Assembly (NCBI RefSeq): GCF_020921035.1
Contig: NC_063160.1
Location: 14,783,095-14,847,094, forward strand
DNA length: 64,000 nt
Direction: 5' to 3'
Source of the DNA: Rhodamnia argentea
Lineage: Eukaryota; Streptophyta; Magnoliopsida; Myrtales; Myrtaceae
The notes beneath the pieces are model-generated. The model was given only the letters and a program-made list of their open reading frames with translations. It was not told the DNA's origin and ran no database searches. This document shows, piece after piece, positions 46,001 to 59,987 of this stretch (position 1 is its first letter; the number at the start of each line of letters is the position of its first letter). Both the position numbers and the translations under genes were made by a program.

Positions 46001-49000
46001 CCAAGGAAAAAGAATAAGAATGGTGGAGCTAAGATTCACTATAGAAGGTGTCACCTCATCAGTAATTTTTCTCTCCAGTCTAGACATTCTCTGCTCCAAC
46101 AATGCCTTTTCATTTACCAGTCTCTTAATGTTTTCTTCTGCTTCATGTACCTCCTCATCACGCGCTTTTAGCTCTTCTTGGAGTTTTTGCACCACCTATT
46201 TGTAACATCCACCATTTTCCATAACAATTCATAAATGATAACTAGTGTTGGATCTCAGTTCATAACCAGAGTAATCTATCTCCATACCTGATTATTTGCT
46301 AAGAGGAAATCTTTCTTTTCAGTACTCTCAGATGCTTGACTGCTCAACTTGGTCAATTTTGCTTCCAAGCTCCTCTTCTCTGAGATTGCAGCCTGAAAGA
46401 CAAAAGAACTTATTAAAAAGAAAAAAGAGAAAAAACCACAATGATAATTAGGCAAGCAAATTGTACTTGAAGAGATGAGTCTCTCTCATGACAAAGAGCT
46501 TTTAGCCTATCACAGTCCAGCGTCATTTCAGTTAAGTTTTGCTTCTCCAATCTCAAAGAATCTCTCAGAGCCTCCATTTCTTCCTGGAGGATCACTTCTT
46601 GCTTTTGCTTTTCACGTAATTCTTCCAGCAACTAATAAGACAGCAAACCATATGAATTTTCATGACAGTGAGAAAGAAAAAGATGAGAACGGTACCAAGT
46701 ACAGATAGCAAAACTAACATTTGCAAGTGCATTCCATGTTTCTATGTTGGGTTATGGGAAATTTTTTGTAATGAATTATGCTGTTCAGTTTGATCTTGTG
46801 GCGTTCCATAATTTTTACAGAATACTGTAGTTCGAAACAGAACTCAAGCTTGTCACAAAAAATGTTTGGAAGATCCCAATATATCTCGTGAAAAGTTTTT
46901 GGATCAATCGGAGTCGTTTCCATTTATTAAGGAATTTAACAAGGAACTTGACAAGTCTGGATTCTGGGATTGTTCCCACACTGATTTTATTTCGCCATTT
47001 ACCCCTAATTGGAGGGCTCTTTTGCAAAAAGTTTAAACTGGAAAGTTGTAGAATGGGGTTTCAATTAATAGACTGCATTTTTTAATACACTAAATCTGAA
47101 TTTTGATGGGTCAAACGGAACAATAATGAAAGGCAGACAAATCACATGCAATAGACAAGCAGTCCATCATGCCAAGCTAGCCGCATAGAGAGCCTTTAAT
47201 GCCCTTAAGAATATCGCTGAGAATGCTATCAAATTACATAATTATTGGGGCTGCTAATTGACAAACTAGAATTTCACAAGGTACAGCTTTATCATATTCG
47301 TTGAGAGAGAGGTTACAAGCACACTTTCATCATCCCCACAGAAAAAAGAGACAGAGGAAGGAAAAGAACCCATAGAAAAAAGCCCTTAGTAAAGCACTAA
47401 ATATAGCTCTTATAGTGACAATGAAAAAATTACTCCAATTATTTTGTTATTGAAAACACAACTGGGTGATTAATTACTGTATGTAGGATGTTTAGCCGCT
47501 TACCTGATCAGCATTCTTCTGAGAATCTTCCAGAGCTTTAGATAAGTCTTGCACACGTTTTTCATGAACTTCCACACTAGGTGGCTTTAAATTATTAGAA
47601 GTATCCCCATTTACAGAACCGCTAGCTATGGACCGAGCCTTAGAATATCGTCGCAGCATGACATCATTTATATGTGTCTGAAGAGCAACACAAATTTCTT
47701 CACCCTGCATGAAAATGAAGTACAAAGATTTAGCAGTCTATCTTTGGAACAACGGATTCCATAGGAACTTGAAAATATGCAATTCACCGAAAGAAAAAAA
47801 AAATGGAAGAAGTCACTAGAACCTGTTTTGTTTCAAATTGGAATATGTGGAGAACTCCTGCAACTCTCATTTTGAAAAAAACAGCAGTATTGCTGCTGCC
47901 AAACTGCATTATATCTCGTAATTCAGCAGAATGTAAGTATTCTTTTGGAACTGGACGAAAAAAATGAACCTGTGTACAAGTCAAGGAAAATCAAGAGGAC
48001 GTTAGAACCAGAAAGATAAGTTGATTCTGAGCATCAACACAAAGGCAAGGTAGATACCCCACGCTTATTGATGCCGAGAACGATACGGCCCGGCAAGAGT
48101 CCAATTGGATCATCAATCTTGCGCACACTAAAGAAAACTGAATTTCCATAAGGAAGTGTCCGCAAGATCCGCAGGAATTGTTGCCTTGCGTCATCCTTTG
48201 TAAAATGCTCCTATACAACAGCCAATAGTCATGAAGAATAAGTAAGAAGTTAAAGTGCTGGTAAGACAAGAGTTCCCTGTATATTACACATGCAATTTAA
48301 GTATTAAGCATGCCCAATAAATATAACTAAGCAATTGTATAGAAGCCGAAGAAGAGAAAAGGAAAGCGAGCCATTCAATTCAGGTAAGCAATCAAGCTTT
48401 TGAAGTGACAGAGGGCAAGGGATGGGACAGCAAGGGATTTCTAGTTGAAGAGCTTCATCTAGACCACTAACTCACCATTGACCGATATCGTGAGAGAATA
48501 TCCATCTCCCATTCCCTCTTTGCTCTGGTAATTGCAATTTGTCGAGGGAGAAAACGTTCCAAAAGGGAAGTCCAATCACTGAGAAAATTGAAGTTACAAA
48601 GTGAAGACTCATCAAGTGGCTAAAAATTTAAGACACGGAAAATCCATTTAAAGTTCCACTTAGCTTGCTGATCCAAAAATACGCAGATCAACTAGAAACG
48701 AAATGTAAGCAATACCGCATACATTATGTGCAGTAGGGCTTTTAGTTAGAAAGGATATGGAAAAATTATTACTCACGTGCATGATTCAGGGTTACCAACA
48801 AATCCAATCTCAGCCAAAATTTGCAATGCAGAAAGCTGCGCAGCATCATCCCTTCCAACAGGATAATTTCCCAAAATATAGTCATGCTGCAACTGTTATG
48901 AAGTAGCAAAGACTCGTCAAAAAAAGAGATGCAACCTTACCATCGTCAAATAGAAACTAAAAGTAGCTCCAAAAGCTAAAAGATAATTTAATGGTTGGAT

Positions 49001-51794
49001 ACCATACTTGAACATAGGACAACTGCACAAACATGGGATCTGTTATGGCTTCATCAGACTCCCGAAAAAGCTTCTTTTTGAATGTCAATTTGCAGTGCAA
49101 AATTTCTCCTTTGCTCCGATCCTTCGCTGCTTTAAATTCAGCTAGAAGGTCTCCAATGTATTTGTTATCATCTAACCCGATATATTCCTCTAAACAACCA
49201 AAAATAAACATCAGATAGCTACTTTGATTAATCGTGCTTAATAAGCAACAGTTGATCAGAGTACGCACCGTTGCCTGGATCTGGAGATTTAGAACCAGTA
49301 ACTACTTTGCGGCACTCAAAAAGACTGAAGCTAGAGTATGCTGACAGTTTGATAATCCCTGCAAGCTCCTGAAGCAGTTACAAAATTGGATCATTACCAT
49401 GCTTAAAAAGCTCAGAAGAGGAAAAGGATGAGTAAGTACAGAAAAGAAAAGGCACTCCCATCAATATCACCCAAGATTAACTTAAATTTACAACGAGGAA
49501 ATGAGAATATGGCTAACGATTGCAATCAAATCAAGTGTTGCATCCATACCATAACAGTAATCTTCTAAGCTATTTGCAGATATATAGACCAATCAGCTGA
49601 ATTCTGACACTTTGGAGTACAAAAATAAGTTTGGGAGGTTGATTTCTGTAGCATCTATTTCATGTTGATTTCCAAGTTAACCATGTGATTATCACCAGAA
49701 CCATTCAGTTCTCTCAATATTGATGGTTGTTTACCGTGACGAATGAGCGGTGCTGTGCTGCCTAATATCTAACTTTCGGTAAATGTTATTTAAGGCTCCC
49801 AAAAAAGAACTTGTCCAGCATAATAGGTAGCAATTATACAGCCATTTCTTTCTGTATTAAAGACAAGAATTGCTTATAGACGCCAAGGAAATGCCAATAA
49901 CAACCATGTTCCAGTTTCATATGTAAAAACACTAACAACGAGTTCGGTTCAATGATGTTTCCTCCTATTTGTCATCAAATTATCTCTTTATATTTCTGTA
50001 CGACATTCAATTTACTTAGAAATTCATAAGCTCCAAAAGTACCTCTACTGCATCCGCCACTGTTGTTGCCATATCATATGTAATCTCTTCAAAAGTTTCA
50101 TCCAAGAAGAATACAATGGTTGTTAGCTTTCGGCCTGTCAGAAGACCTTCAATTTCCTCACGTCCTGGTATTGTATGCCTTGGGCCAGCCTTCACAGAAC
50201 GCTTTAGAGCATTCAAAGTATTCAATGCAAGAATTTGGATTTCGGAATCAGTGCTGACACCATGTGCCACGTTATGGACATACTCGGACAAAAAACCACC
50301 AATGTCCTTGCTAGGAGGCATTGAAGATGCACATAAGTACATCAGCTCCCAAGCATTAATTAAATGTTGCCTGGAATAATTTAAACTTGGCAAATTTAGC
50401 TGAAAGTGAAATTAATCAAGCAAAACAACATTTAAACTTTTATGGGAGATAAAGTTTACACCTCTCAGGATTATTCCGCGTTTGTTTTGAAACTTGAGCA
50501 AAAAGCTCATCACGGAGCTCAGATCTCTTCAATGTGTGTTTATACAATTTCCCGACTAGCTCAATCCGCTCATCTAAGCTTGGTGGAGAGAGTCTATCTG
50601 ATGAATCAACGCCCATGTACTTCAGGATTATCTGGAAGAGCTTCGTCGCTCGGCTCACTAGATCACTATTGATTTTAAGTAATGAAGTTGGTATAGGATC
50701 CTGCAAACTTTAATACTTAGCTCTCCATGGGTTCATATCACCTAAAAGTATGTACTATTATCAAAACCACACATGCTCACCTTCTGGAAGCACAGCATGT
50801 CCTCAAAAGTAAATTTTTCACGAACTTGTGGGCCCACAGATTTCTTTGAGAAAAACCCACGTTTTCCGGCAGATTGAATCTGTTTCTGCATCAACCTTAA
50901 AAACCCCTCCACCTAGAGAAAATGGCAATTATTTGCTTGATTATCAGAAGGCACAACCAAAAGGGATAAATAAGAAGAATCGGTTAAGCACCTGAAATCT
51001 ATCAAACAAGGGTATAGCGCCAGCAAGCTCGGGTGGAATAGCCCTTGATAGAGTAGTTGGTGTGCTGCAGGGGAGAGAACATAGAATTACTAAGGAGAAT
51101 GAGCGCGATTCATATTTATCTCCTAAAAATTCACAGGCCTTGTAAGAGCTAATATAACTAGGTTAGTAAAGGAGGAAAAAAACCGTCAAAAGAGTCTAGT
51201 CGAGAAACAAAAATAAAGAAGAGAAAAGAAAATACTATAATGCACTTGTTAAGAATGTCCACCGAAATCACGGTTACTTGATTCACTATGAAATATATAC
51301 AAATCAGTTTAAGCGCCGGAGAGATAATTTAATATGAATTAAATGCCAACCTACAGCAAGCTGTCGGAATGTAGACAGTGATATCAAGTATATCAACACT
51401 TCTTTTCTCAAAACATATGGATCGAATCATCATTTCTCTATCGTAATAAATGTTGCATCAACAATCATCTCAACTTAAACAAAATCCCAGTCGTTTTGGC
51501 TGTAAAGGAAAGAATAGAAAATGAGAAAAGGATGCTAATAGTGAACGGCCAAGAAGTCCGCAAATGATTCTGGAGTTGCAGGATGAGGCAATATACATGT
51601 TCAGTAAGTGAGATGTTAAAAAAAATGCATGTAACTCACGGGGGTGCAAAATTGGAGCCATCACTGTCATAGCCATCTCCAGTTGAGAAAGCTGAGTTGT
51701 GCAAAGGGGATCCTTCATTTCCAATAAGGGAGCTAAAAGAAGACCTGTTACTTCTGAAACTCTGTGCCATACTTGTCTTCGTATCAATTGTCAT
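43097..51794 (-). CDS. KCBP: Kinesin-like calmodulin-binding protein (KCBP/ZWICHEL, kinesin-14 with MyTH4-FERM)
   Basis: About 23 coding exons on the minus strand. Clear ones are 51794-51640 (start [13 protein letters not shown]), 51064-50992, 50912-50781, 50700-50462, 50370-50043, then about 49372-49268, 49192-49008, 48893-48780, 48577-48476, 48211-48059, 47970-47822, 47705-47504, 46633-46469, 46393-46290, 46197-46055, 45972-45774, 45333-45207, 45087-44884, 44782-44600, 44432-44337, 44250-44054, 43893-43620 and 43290-43097. Order of parts: MyTH4 ([26 protein letters not shown] block), FERM, a long coiled coil, and a C-terminal motor with P-loop [16 protein letters not shown] and DLAGSE. Last comes the calmodulin-binding helix ([19 protein letters not shown]) and the acidic tail. 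KCBP is a minus-end-directed microtubule motor switched off by calcium-calmodulin; it acts in trichome shape and cell division. No break is seen. One intron carries a small LTR retrotransposon. Confidence 0.93.
45426..45512 (-). repeat. 3' LTR of the small element (minus-strand sense)
   Basis: It has TG...CA type ends (TGTTGG...CTTACA on minus). It is preceded on the minus strand by the polypurine tract. Confidence 0.85.
45631..45717 (-). repeat. 5' LTR of the small element (minus-strand sense)
   Basis: It has the same 87-bp length as its partner and is directly followed on the minus strand by the tRNA primer-binding site (45630 downward). Confidence 0.85.
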
Positions 51795-52850
51795 TTCACA
51801 GAACGCCTCCCATTCTCTTCTTCAAATGACCAAACAGTTCCTTGTTGCTTCTTGACACATTCAAGCTCCTGAAAAGCCTAATAAAGACTGCAGATGTAAA
51901 TATACAAGGATCAGAATTTGCACAATGAAAGGCTCCTTTGTCATCGAAACAGTTTTCGGTTTTCTTTTTCTACTCAAACAAGTCTAAAAAGCGAACACTA
52001 GAAACATCCCTAGAACAACCATGATAATAAGTTCCGACATTATCAAATTATAGGAGAGGCTTTTGTTTTGGTACCCGAACAATTTGTATATTATTTGGAC
52101 TGGAAACACTGGAACTACCAAAAATGATTTTTCGCTTATCAATTCAAACTGCTTATGAGTTGCTTCCACTCTAAAGTGCAAATTAAACAGAAAACACAGA
52201 GGTTCAGATTATAACTACCGCAGCTAATAATCTCCAGAGCTTAAAAGAACCATCTTTGACAGAAAAACCATCCGTATATGCAGCGAGGCAATATTTTCCA
52301 CAAAGAAGACGCGAACCAAAAATTCCACACAGCACCGTAAAATCGAACTCAAATCCCACCGAAAAGACACGGAAATGGAGAACCCATGAGGACGAACGAG
52401 GTCGATGCCAGCTAGTCATCGAAGATCCACGTATACGCAGATTCCGCGGACGCCATTCATTCGCATTACCGGCAAACAGACACGGAATGAGCTAAGGGAG
52501 GAGAAGAAAGCAGAAAGACTCCCAAATCCAAAACGAGCAGGAAAGAACCCATTCACGTGGCGAGATTCGTCTGCGCGCAAGGAAAGACGAGAATCGCCGT
52601 GCAAAATGCAAGCATTGAAGCAGCTCCGAGATTGAAAAACGAAACAAAAAGCAACAAGAAGAAGAAGGAGAATAGAAAGGAAACCACGGAAGGGGTACAA
52701 CATAAGCAAGCTTTCCGCGGAATGGGGAGAGAGATCTGACATCTGAGCCTCTATCAGCTTCACCTCAAACAGCGACGCAGGTAGAGAGAGAGGGGTAGAT
52801 AGTCACGAGTGTAATGGCGTCGTTAATGGCGTCCGTGTCCACGCAAGTTT
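51795..52850 (-). promoter_or_regulatory. KCBP 5' leader and probable leader intron
   Basis: On the minus strand, a pyrimidine tract ending TTTTCAG at about 51869 precedes sequence running into the start codon. This suggests that the 5' untranslated region is split by an intron, with the first leader exon near 52400-52780. Frames inside are short and unrecognised. Confidence 0.4.
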
Positions 52851-55818
52851 CGGGCTTTTTACCTTTCAGATCTTAAAAACGAAACGAGATCGAAGAAGAA
52901 GAAGAGGGGGAGAGGGCAGAGGCGTCCCGTGGAAAGCAGTGAATAACTGTGACCAGAGGAGAAAACGTGGAAAACCCCGAAGAAATAAAAAAAAAAAAAA
53001 ATCATTATTAACATTATTCAATCTGGAGCTGTCCGATTTGTTCTTCTGCCTTTTTGCAGAAGAAAACAAAAACGGTCAGGAAACCTTTCTTATTAAAAAA
53101 AAAAAATGTCGAGAAAATGGCAAACTTTGTTTGAACGCTCCCGAATCGCCCTTGCCGCCGCGTTTAATTACGGGGATTGCCCCTGAGTTGAAAATCTTAC
53201 AAATCTATTTAAGTTCCTTAATTATATACGGACGAGGGAGGGCAGAAAAAGTTTAAAACAAAAAACAAAAAAGGAGAAAGAGGGGAGAGAGAAGAGGGGC
53301 GTCAAGGCGGGAAAGCTCCGAAGATGCGACCTTCCGTGTGCTGCAGGCACCTCCAAATGGCGTCGTCCGTAGAGATTTGGACCCTTCAGCTTCAATACAT
53401 TTCATGTGGGCCCCGTCACTTTTTCCTTCTTCTTGTTTTTTTTTAATTTTTTTTCTCTCTTTTTTGCCCTTTTGCTGATTGTAATTTTCATTTCGTTGGA
53501 TGGATTATATGACGCGGGTCGATGCGTGTTGCGATTATTCTCGCAAAATAATTAACTCGAAATGCGGAGGAAATAGATCTTTTCGGGCTCCTCGCGGTAC
53601 TTAATCGATCCGGCCGAGCCGCTGAGGTCCCGGCCCAAGAGGGACGGTTCTCGGCACAGGTGAGTGGCACCCGCATTGCGTCCCCGTGCTTTCTCGAGCG
53701 CGGGCTGATGTCGATTCGACGAACGGTTCTTGCATTTTCGTCATGGCCGGTTGAGGTCGATGCCCCTTTTTCGGATTCCATGGCCTTGTACCAAATCTCA
53801 CGTGCTAAGTCAATGGCATGGATGGAACCCCAGAACATTGGGAAGAGGGGATTTTTTTTTTTTTCTTCCTTTTGTAGGCCCCCATCCAGGTCACTTTGTT
53901 TGTTCTTCCTCCTAGGGACCCGGCCACCCCAATTTGTGCTTCGCCAAATGTAGAGTGGCGGGAGGATCAAGGCTCTTTATTCCCATGTGTTGGTAAATTT
54001 GGATACCCTTTAGGGTTAATTAGATAATTTGCCTAATGATGATCTTGGGTTTATCAAAAGAACAAGGAAAACAAAGCGTCTGTTGCCGGAAGCACCGTAG
54101 CAAGGAAAGCCCAACAGCCGGCCCTTGCCGGCAAGCGCCTCAAGGCAGAATTCTCCAAATGGGAAGCAGCAGGAGGAGGAAGAGAAGGAGGAGGAGTGGT
54201 GGCCAAAAGAGTAATTAAATAGGGCTTTTGTATCTTGTTTTTATATTTCAATTTTTGGGTTTGGTTTGGCGGATGATGACGTGTAGTCTTGATTAAGCTC
54301 ACGAGAAAAGACTAGATTGACTGTTCACCAGCCTTTATTGATGGACGCCAACTTAATACCCGCGTCAGCAGAGTTGTGAAGGGGCCACAACCAAGAACCA
54401 GCTCCAAGCAACAAATGACCACAACCAGGTCAAACAATTGTGGCATTTAAGACACCCATGACCAAGTTTATCTTTTCTTGCCCCTTTTCAACTCTCTCCC
54501 TCTTGAAGGAAAAATCTGGGGCAGCAATGGCAGCGAGCCTGTACGTGCAGCCAACAACCATGTTTAGGGATAGGGATAAAGAAAAGGGGGATACCAGATC
54601 AAATGATTCAGCTCATAAAGCAAAGCTGCTTCTTCTTTTTTTTCCAGTTTTTAGGCACCAACCTCGATGTGAAAACTTTCTGGGAAAATTTGGGTAGATG
54701 TCAATGGACAATGATCGAAGGACAGTGAAACGCCGCCACAATGCTTCTTCAGGAAGAAAAACAAGGTTCACCTACCACTCATTCTACTGAAAACTACAGT
54801 CTCTGTGCCCACAACCTAATCATGTGGCGGTTCTGGCTCTCAGTTCTGGATTTTTCTTTGCCAGTAATTAAGCTTTTCAATGGCACTGCAACGTGAGGGT
54901 GAGGTAAAAGCTAATCCCACCAGTTTCCAGTGCCAGTAGTTAAGCTTTTCAATGGCACTGCAACGCGAGGGGGTGAGGTAAAAGCTAATCCCACCAGTTT
55001 CCAATGCAAGAATGCCTCTCTCTTTTCGCTGCTCTGCAGGGAAGAGTCTAAAGCTGAAGTGAGACGAGACGAGATTCTGAATCATCTGTTCTTTGAATTC
55101 AAGCATGCATTCATTCCCTTGTGCTATGATAACCAAAGGGTTCTGTAACATGAAACCAAAGCCACCCAACAAACCGCATTTGCAAAAAGTCCCAAACAAG
55201 GGTCCCAAATCATGTGCCCGCACCTAAAAAGAAATCATGGGCTTGATCATTGCACTAAATATTGCGAGTGATCTACGATAAGCTTCCGAATGCATCCACG
55301 ATAAGCATTGACCTACCGTGCAGAAGAACAGTTAGAAGCATCTAACTTCAGCTGAGGGCAGAAGACATGAGTTCTGGCGAACTTTTGCTCAACAACAGGT
55401 ATTCAGAAAACAAATTTCATCCACGTAGAATATCACACACTGGACGAAACACATAGCTAGAAAAAGCAGTACAAGAGATTGATATGGAGATGAATTTTGA
55501 AATCTAAAATGAGCACATACGAAGATAGAAATGTAGAACAAGATTTGTTGCCCGCTTCTTCAAGACATGCTTTGTCTATCCTTCAATATGGAGCTTTAGC
55601 CTGATGCACTCCATAATTTAGAAGGCATGACCAAAAAGAATCTGCCGCTTCTTGAGCCACAACTAAAGTATATGAATAAATTAGACAGACAAAATGAACG
55701 GAAAAAATATTCTTATTCTATCATCAACTGCAAGGGAACATACCGGTGCCGTCAAAATTCCGGCGAATTGTTAAAACTCATTTGGCTGGGCTTAACTAAA
55801 AAGGGGCAGCCCTTAATT
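52851..55818. other. Intergenic region between KCBP and the tafazzin-like gene
   Basis: Contains A and T runs, GA-rich patches (52890-52920, 53270-53300) and a 72-bp tandem duplication. A frame of 160 codons on minus (53488-53970) and several shorter ones show no known domain. No gene could be supported. The last 600 bp probably include the 3' flank of the following minus-strand gene. Confidence 0.35.
54860..55005. repeat. 72-bp tandem duplication
   Basis: Units start at 54860 and 54932 (GCCAGTAATTAAGC / GCCAGTAGTTAAGC) and share CTTTTCAATGGCACTGCAAC and CTAATCCCACCAGTTTCCA. The second unit has about two extra bases. Confidence 0.85.
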
Positions 55819-58800
55819 TTATGGCATTAAAATTTTTTTACCAAAAATGCGTAAGCTCTCCATAACAGCTTGAATTCGATCTGATATAGCATTATACAGA
55901 GATCTCTGTGCTGCCTCATCAAGTCCACATGGAGATGCACTAGGCCATCCCAAAGTAGGAAGCGAAAAGTCACGAGAAGTAGTTATTGCCATTTCCCTCA
56001 TTTTAGGAAGGTTGAACTCAATTGGCTCACCTACAACAATATTAATTCTTTTATTACATAGGGGGAGAAGAGGTCTTCTGCCATGGAAATAGTTTTCAGG
56101 CATAACCTGAAAAGAATTTGAAAATCAATGAGGAAACAATGTCCAAACCAAAAAACAAATCAACCATATCAAGTCAAACAAGGGTTCTTTCTCATTAAGA
56201 GCAAAATTTTTTACGCTTCAGCAAAACTTTTTACTTTTCCCACCAAAGTACGAGTCAACATTTATATGTTGTGAAAGCTTCCAGGTACTTCGCATTGAAA
56301 GAACACAAAGTGAGTGTCACCGAAAGATTTCGATTAAGCAATAAGTAAAAATTAATCTAGGCAAGCCCTAAGTTCACAACAGATATATCTGTTAATATCC
56401 TTGGGCAATGGCAGGGTACAGCGCATATTGTTCGTATTTCTTGTCAGATGGTGCTTATCAGTCCACCTTGATTTGATTGTTAAAGATTTAGTTACTGTTG
56501 TTGCGCATATTGTTCGTATTTCTTGCAATTAGACAGGCCAAATTCGTCAAAGAAGGGACAGAGAGAGAAATATTGACAAAAACAGAAACATTCATTTAAT
56601 CCTGATGTTGCAACACTAAATATGGCGTATGAGGTCTGCTGCTCATCTAACAGCCAGGTAATCTCAAAAAATTAGAAAGTGAAGCTAATAGAAATTGATC
56701 TGTGATCAGTACGCTCTCACATGTACTGATAATGTTTCTCCCTTATGTGTCTGGATCGGAAGCCGAAGTTGGATGCTACGTGAAAGTGATCCTTCAGTAT
56801 TCCAAGAAATACAAGCCCCCAGCACAGGATATCACCATCTAGTATTTTGTTTGCATAACTCCTAAGTTTTGAAGATAATGCGCAACAACAGTAACTACAA
56901 TGAACTCCTTATGTCAGCACTGAACAACAAGTCAAGCATGCCCATGTCCTCACAACAGATTGACATACGAAATCATTATCAAGGACCGATATTCTATCAG
57001 TAGAAGAAGTGAATCAGGGACAAAAAGGTGTATGTGTCTCATCACTGAAACTGAGAAGCATAGATAGACACCTAACAGGTGGAACAACAAGTTGACCTGA
57101 TATATTATTAGTAAATTGGTGCATGCAATAGACTGGTACACAATCACTACTTCCACGCTAATCTCCAAATTACCTCTTGAAGTCCATGATGAACGATCGG
57201 CAGGACTATTGGAGTTACAGGGGCTCGATTAATTAGACTAGCAGTTCCCCACTTTAATCGTCGTATAGGTCCATCTTCTTGGGACACTTTTCCTTCTGGA
57301 AATGTATGCAACTGCAGATCAGCAATATATTCAGTAAGGCTACCAGCGTAGATGCACGTGATTGGGGGGAGAGGGAGTTTAAAAATCACAGAAATCAAAA
57401 ATATATTTGTCCACCATTATTGATAGTGCAGTGATATAGGCTATACAGAAAAGCTCCACAAAACATTTTTTCTCTCCTTAATGCCTGCACTATGCAGAAG
57501 ATTGCCTTCTTAACTACAACAGGCAACTAATTGCCTTTTGCATCCGTTAGTTAACACATAGAAAATTAATAATCAATAGAGCCTGATTTTCTTTCCTGGA
57601 CATATAGGCAAACCTTAAGAGTTTGATCGTATGTATGCATACTCAGTCTAGTGAAAAACCTCAGCAATCACATATACCTTCTTGAAAAAGCATCATAATG
57701 AAAGTTGTCTCGGATACATTCATTGACCAGGTACACATAAAATTAAGTCCACAGATCAGCCATCTTACTTGACAGGGTATTAAATACTTGAAGGATAATT
57801 AAACTATAAATAACACTTGAGGGGGACGTGAGAAATAAATACCCATTCTCCATCACTTAATCGCTCAAGAGCTTCGTTCATGTGTTCTTGATATATACCA
57901 GCACCCCTGGTGATAGGTACGCATTTCCCTGCATTGTTGACTACTTAAGAAACAAGGCATGTGTAAAGAGTTTTCGCGATATTATCTACCATAAGCCAAA
58001 AAACAATATGTCAGCAAGACTAGCCACACATGCAGAATAGTTAAGTTTACAATCTGAATAAGACCTCTGTAAGACCATGGCAACAACAGCTTTGCCCAAT
58101 TCTTGTACATCCCGAACAACCAAGCCAGTATTGAAGAAAGAAGGAGAAATAAATTAAGATAAGACAAATTTCCCCTTGACGTGGGTTTGAATGTAAGGAA
58201 TCATGACCATTTGAGTTTTTGTTCTAGGACCAGCTTGGGTTCATTTGACATCTACTTTGAAGAACCATTGTGCTGCAATTTTCATATGATACTGTCGTTG
58301 GTCAAAAAGAGCATAATTATTATTGAGATCAAAAGAAGTATTTATAGGCTTAACGATACAAATCTATGAAGTAACTGTCATTTGCACCAGAAAACAACCA
58401 TAGTGAATCAATGACCATCAGGCCACACCCTTGAAAATCCATGAGGCAAGGTTAAGGTATGTTGCATTATTTGCTCGTTCTTTGCATGAGGTGGAGGAAT
58501 GAACAGCGATCCCCTCAAACATAAGTTGAAAAAAAAATCAATGAAAAAAGCTTGCCAAAGAAGTTTGAGGATGGGAAGAGAGAGGGAGAGACTTTTTTCT
58601 GGCAGGAAAAAAACTTAATCAACAAATTACCGAGAGAGGAACTAAGTGTGTTCTCTAGTTCTCCAAATTTCTCTCTCATGCCAATACTTATCCAGTTCCC
58701 ATTGAAGTCAACATCGCCAGCTAGAAAGATACAAAGGAAGCAGATCTCAGAAGAGAAAGGTTGGCAACCTATGAATGAAATGAAGTTTCTTCTGGAAACG

Positions 58801-59987
58801 AAGCATCTTAGGCACATTCACAGGGCTGATATAAACTATATTCGAGTACAATGTAAGAGTCAGCTACTGTTATATCGTTGATCCAAGCAAGCTCCCCGTG
58901 AATAGGAGCAAGAAACCGACAACGTCAACTTAAAAGTATAGGAACGAAAATTTATTTCAAAGAGCATCAAAAGTAACAACATATTACCTACCAAGTCGAA
59001 AAATATATGAGAGCACTGCATTTTTAAAGCAAATGTCTTCAGCAGCTAGTACCCATCGGGCCATTCTTGCATCCATGGTGGGAAATCCCTTGAATCCCCA
59101 CATCACAGGATCGTCCAACCTGAACCAATTAGATAAAAGCCTCGAGACAAATAGCCAGCTAATACAATGAAAGAGTACATTCAGACAACAACTGAAATAA
59201 GCTTCGTGCCAACCACTAATTGGTGCTATCACATTTTGGCATCACACGCAAGGATGACATTGCTGTAACTACCATAGTAATCCCCCTAATTTATCGACCT
59301 TAATTTTCCAAAACATGTGCCAAATCATGGGCATCACCCTTGAGTTAAGCAACTTTCATTGAAGTCTCCTTATGAAATCGAACCAATAGCATGTAAAACA
59401 ACCATATAGGAATCAATAACGAGCAGTTAAACTAAAGCTCCGATACAGCAAACAGATCCACAGTTCAACTGAGCCAAGATTGCTCATTTTATGCAATACA
59501 ATTCAAATGCAGCTCCTCAGTGGGGTCTAAATGCGAGCAACCTTCCATCTTCGGTTGTACATGAATTCACCGAGGCTCGTTAGCTAACAACTACAGAAAT
59601 TCCCGACAGTCCAATGCAGACTCTTCACCAATCGATTATACAATCTATCGGTGCCAAACTTAACTCACCACTCGTCAACAGGCGCCCCACATAGCAATCC
59701 AACAGACATTACCCCGACTTCACAAACAACAAAGAAATGGTGAAACGAAAAATGGAAAAGGGACTGAGTACCGACGTGGACATGTGGTTGCTGACGGTGA
59801 GGAGAGGGACGCCGGGAGGGCGGTGGCGGACGAGGCGGAGGAGGGTGTCGGCGTTGTGGACGGTGGTGGTGTTGAGGAGGTTCGCCACCGCCTTGGCGAA
59901 CGCTCCGACGGCCATGAACACCACCCTCCTCGGCATTCCTCGCAAGTGGGTCCCGCTGGCGGCCCACTCCATCTTCCTCTTCGCCAT
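55819..59987 (-). CDS. Tafazzin-like acyltransferase / N-acylphosphatidylethanolamine synthase
   Basis: Five exons: 59987-59776, 59119-58992, 57928-57843, 57311-57174 and 56106-55819. They join in phase to 283 residues, the length of the Arabidopsis homologue At1g78690 (284). The protein belongs to the PlsC/tafazzin acyltransferase family. It has the catalytic HX4D motif in NHMSTLDDPVMW (H68, D73), the AAEDICFKNAVLSYIFR block, ITRGAGIYQEHMNEAL, the FPEGK motif (146-150) and VVGEPIEF. The Arabidopsis protein acylates membrane phospholipids and has been reported as an NAPE synthase. Which substrate is used here cannot be told. MAKRKMEWAA was taken as the start; an in-frame ATG eight codons upstream is an alternative. 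All splice phases agree and no break is seen. Confidence 0.92.

Noticed and set aside
53488..53970. 160-codon minus-strand frame upstream of KCBP
   Set aside because: No recognisable domain, no supporting exon structure, and overlapping frames of similar length on the other strand.
2860..59987. A biosynthetic gene cluster
   Set aside because: The genes belong to unrelated processes (auxin transport, lipid synthesis, iron transport, motor, receptor), with no shared pathway.
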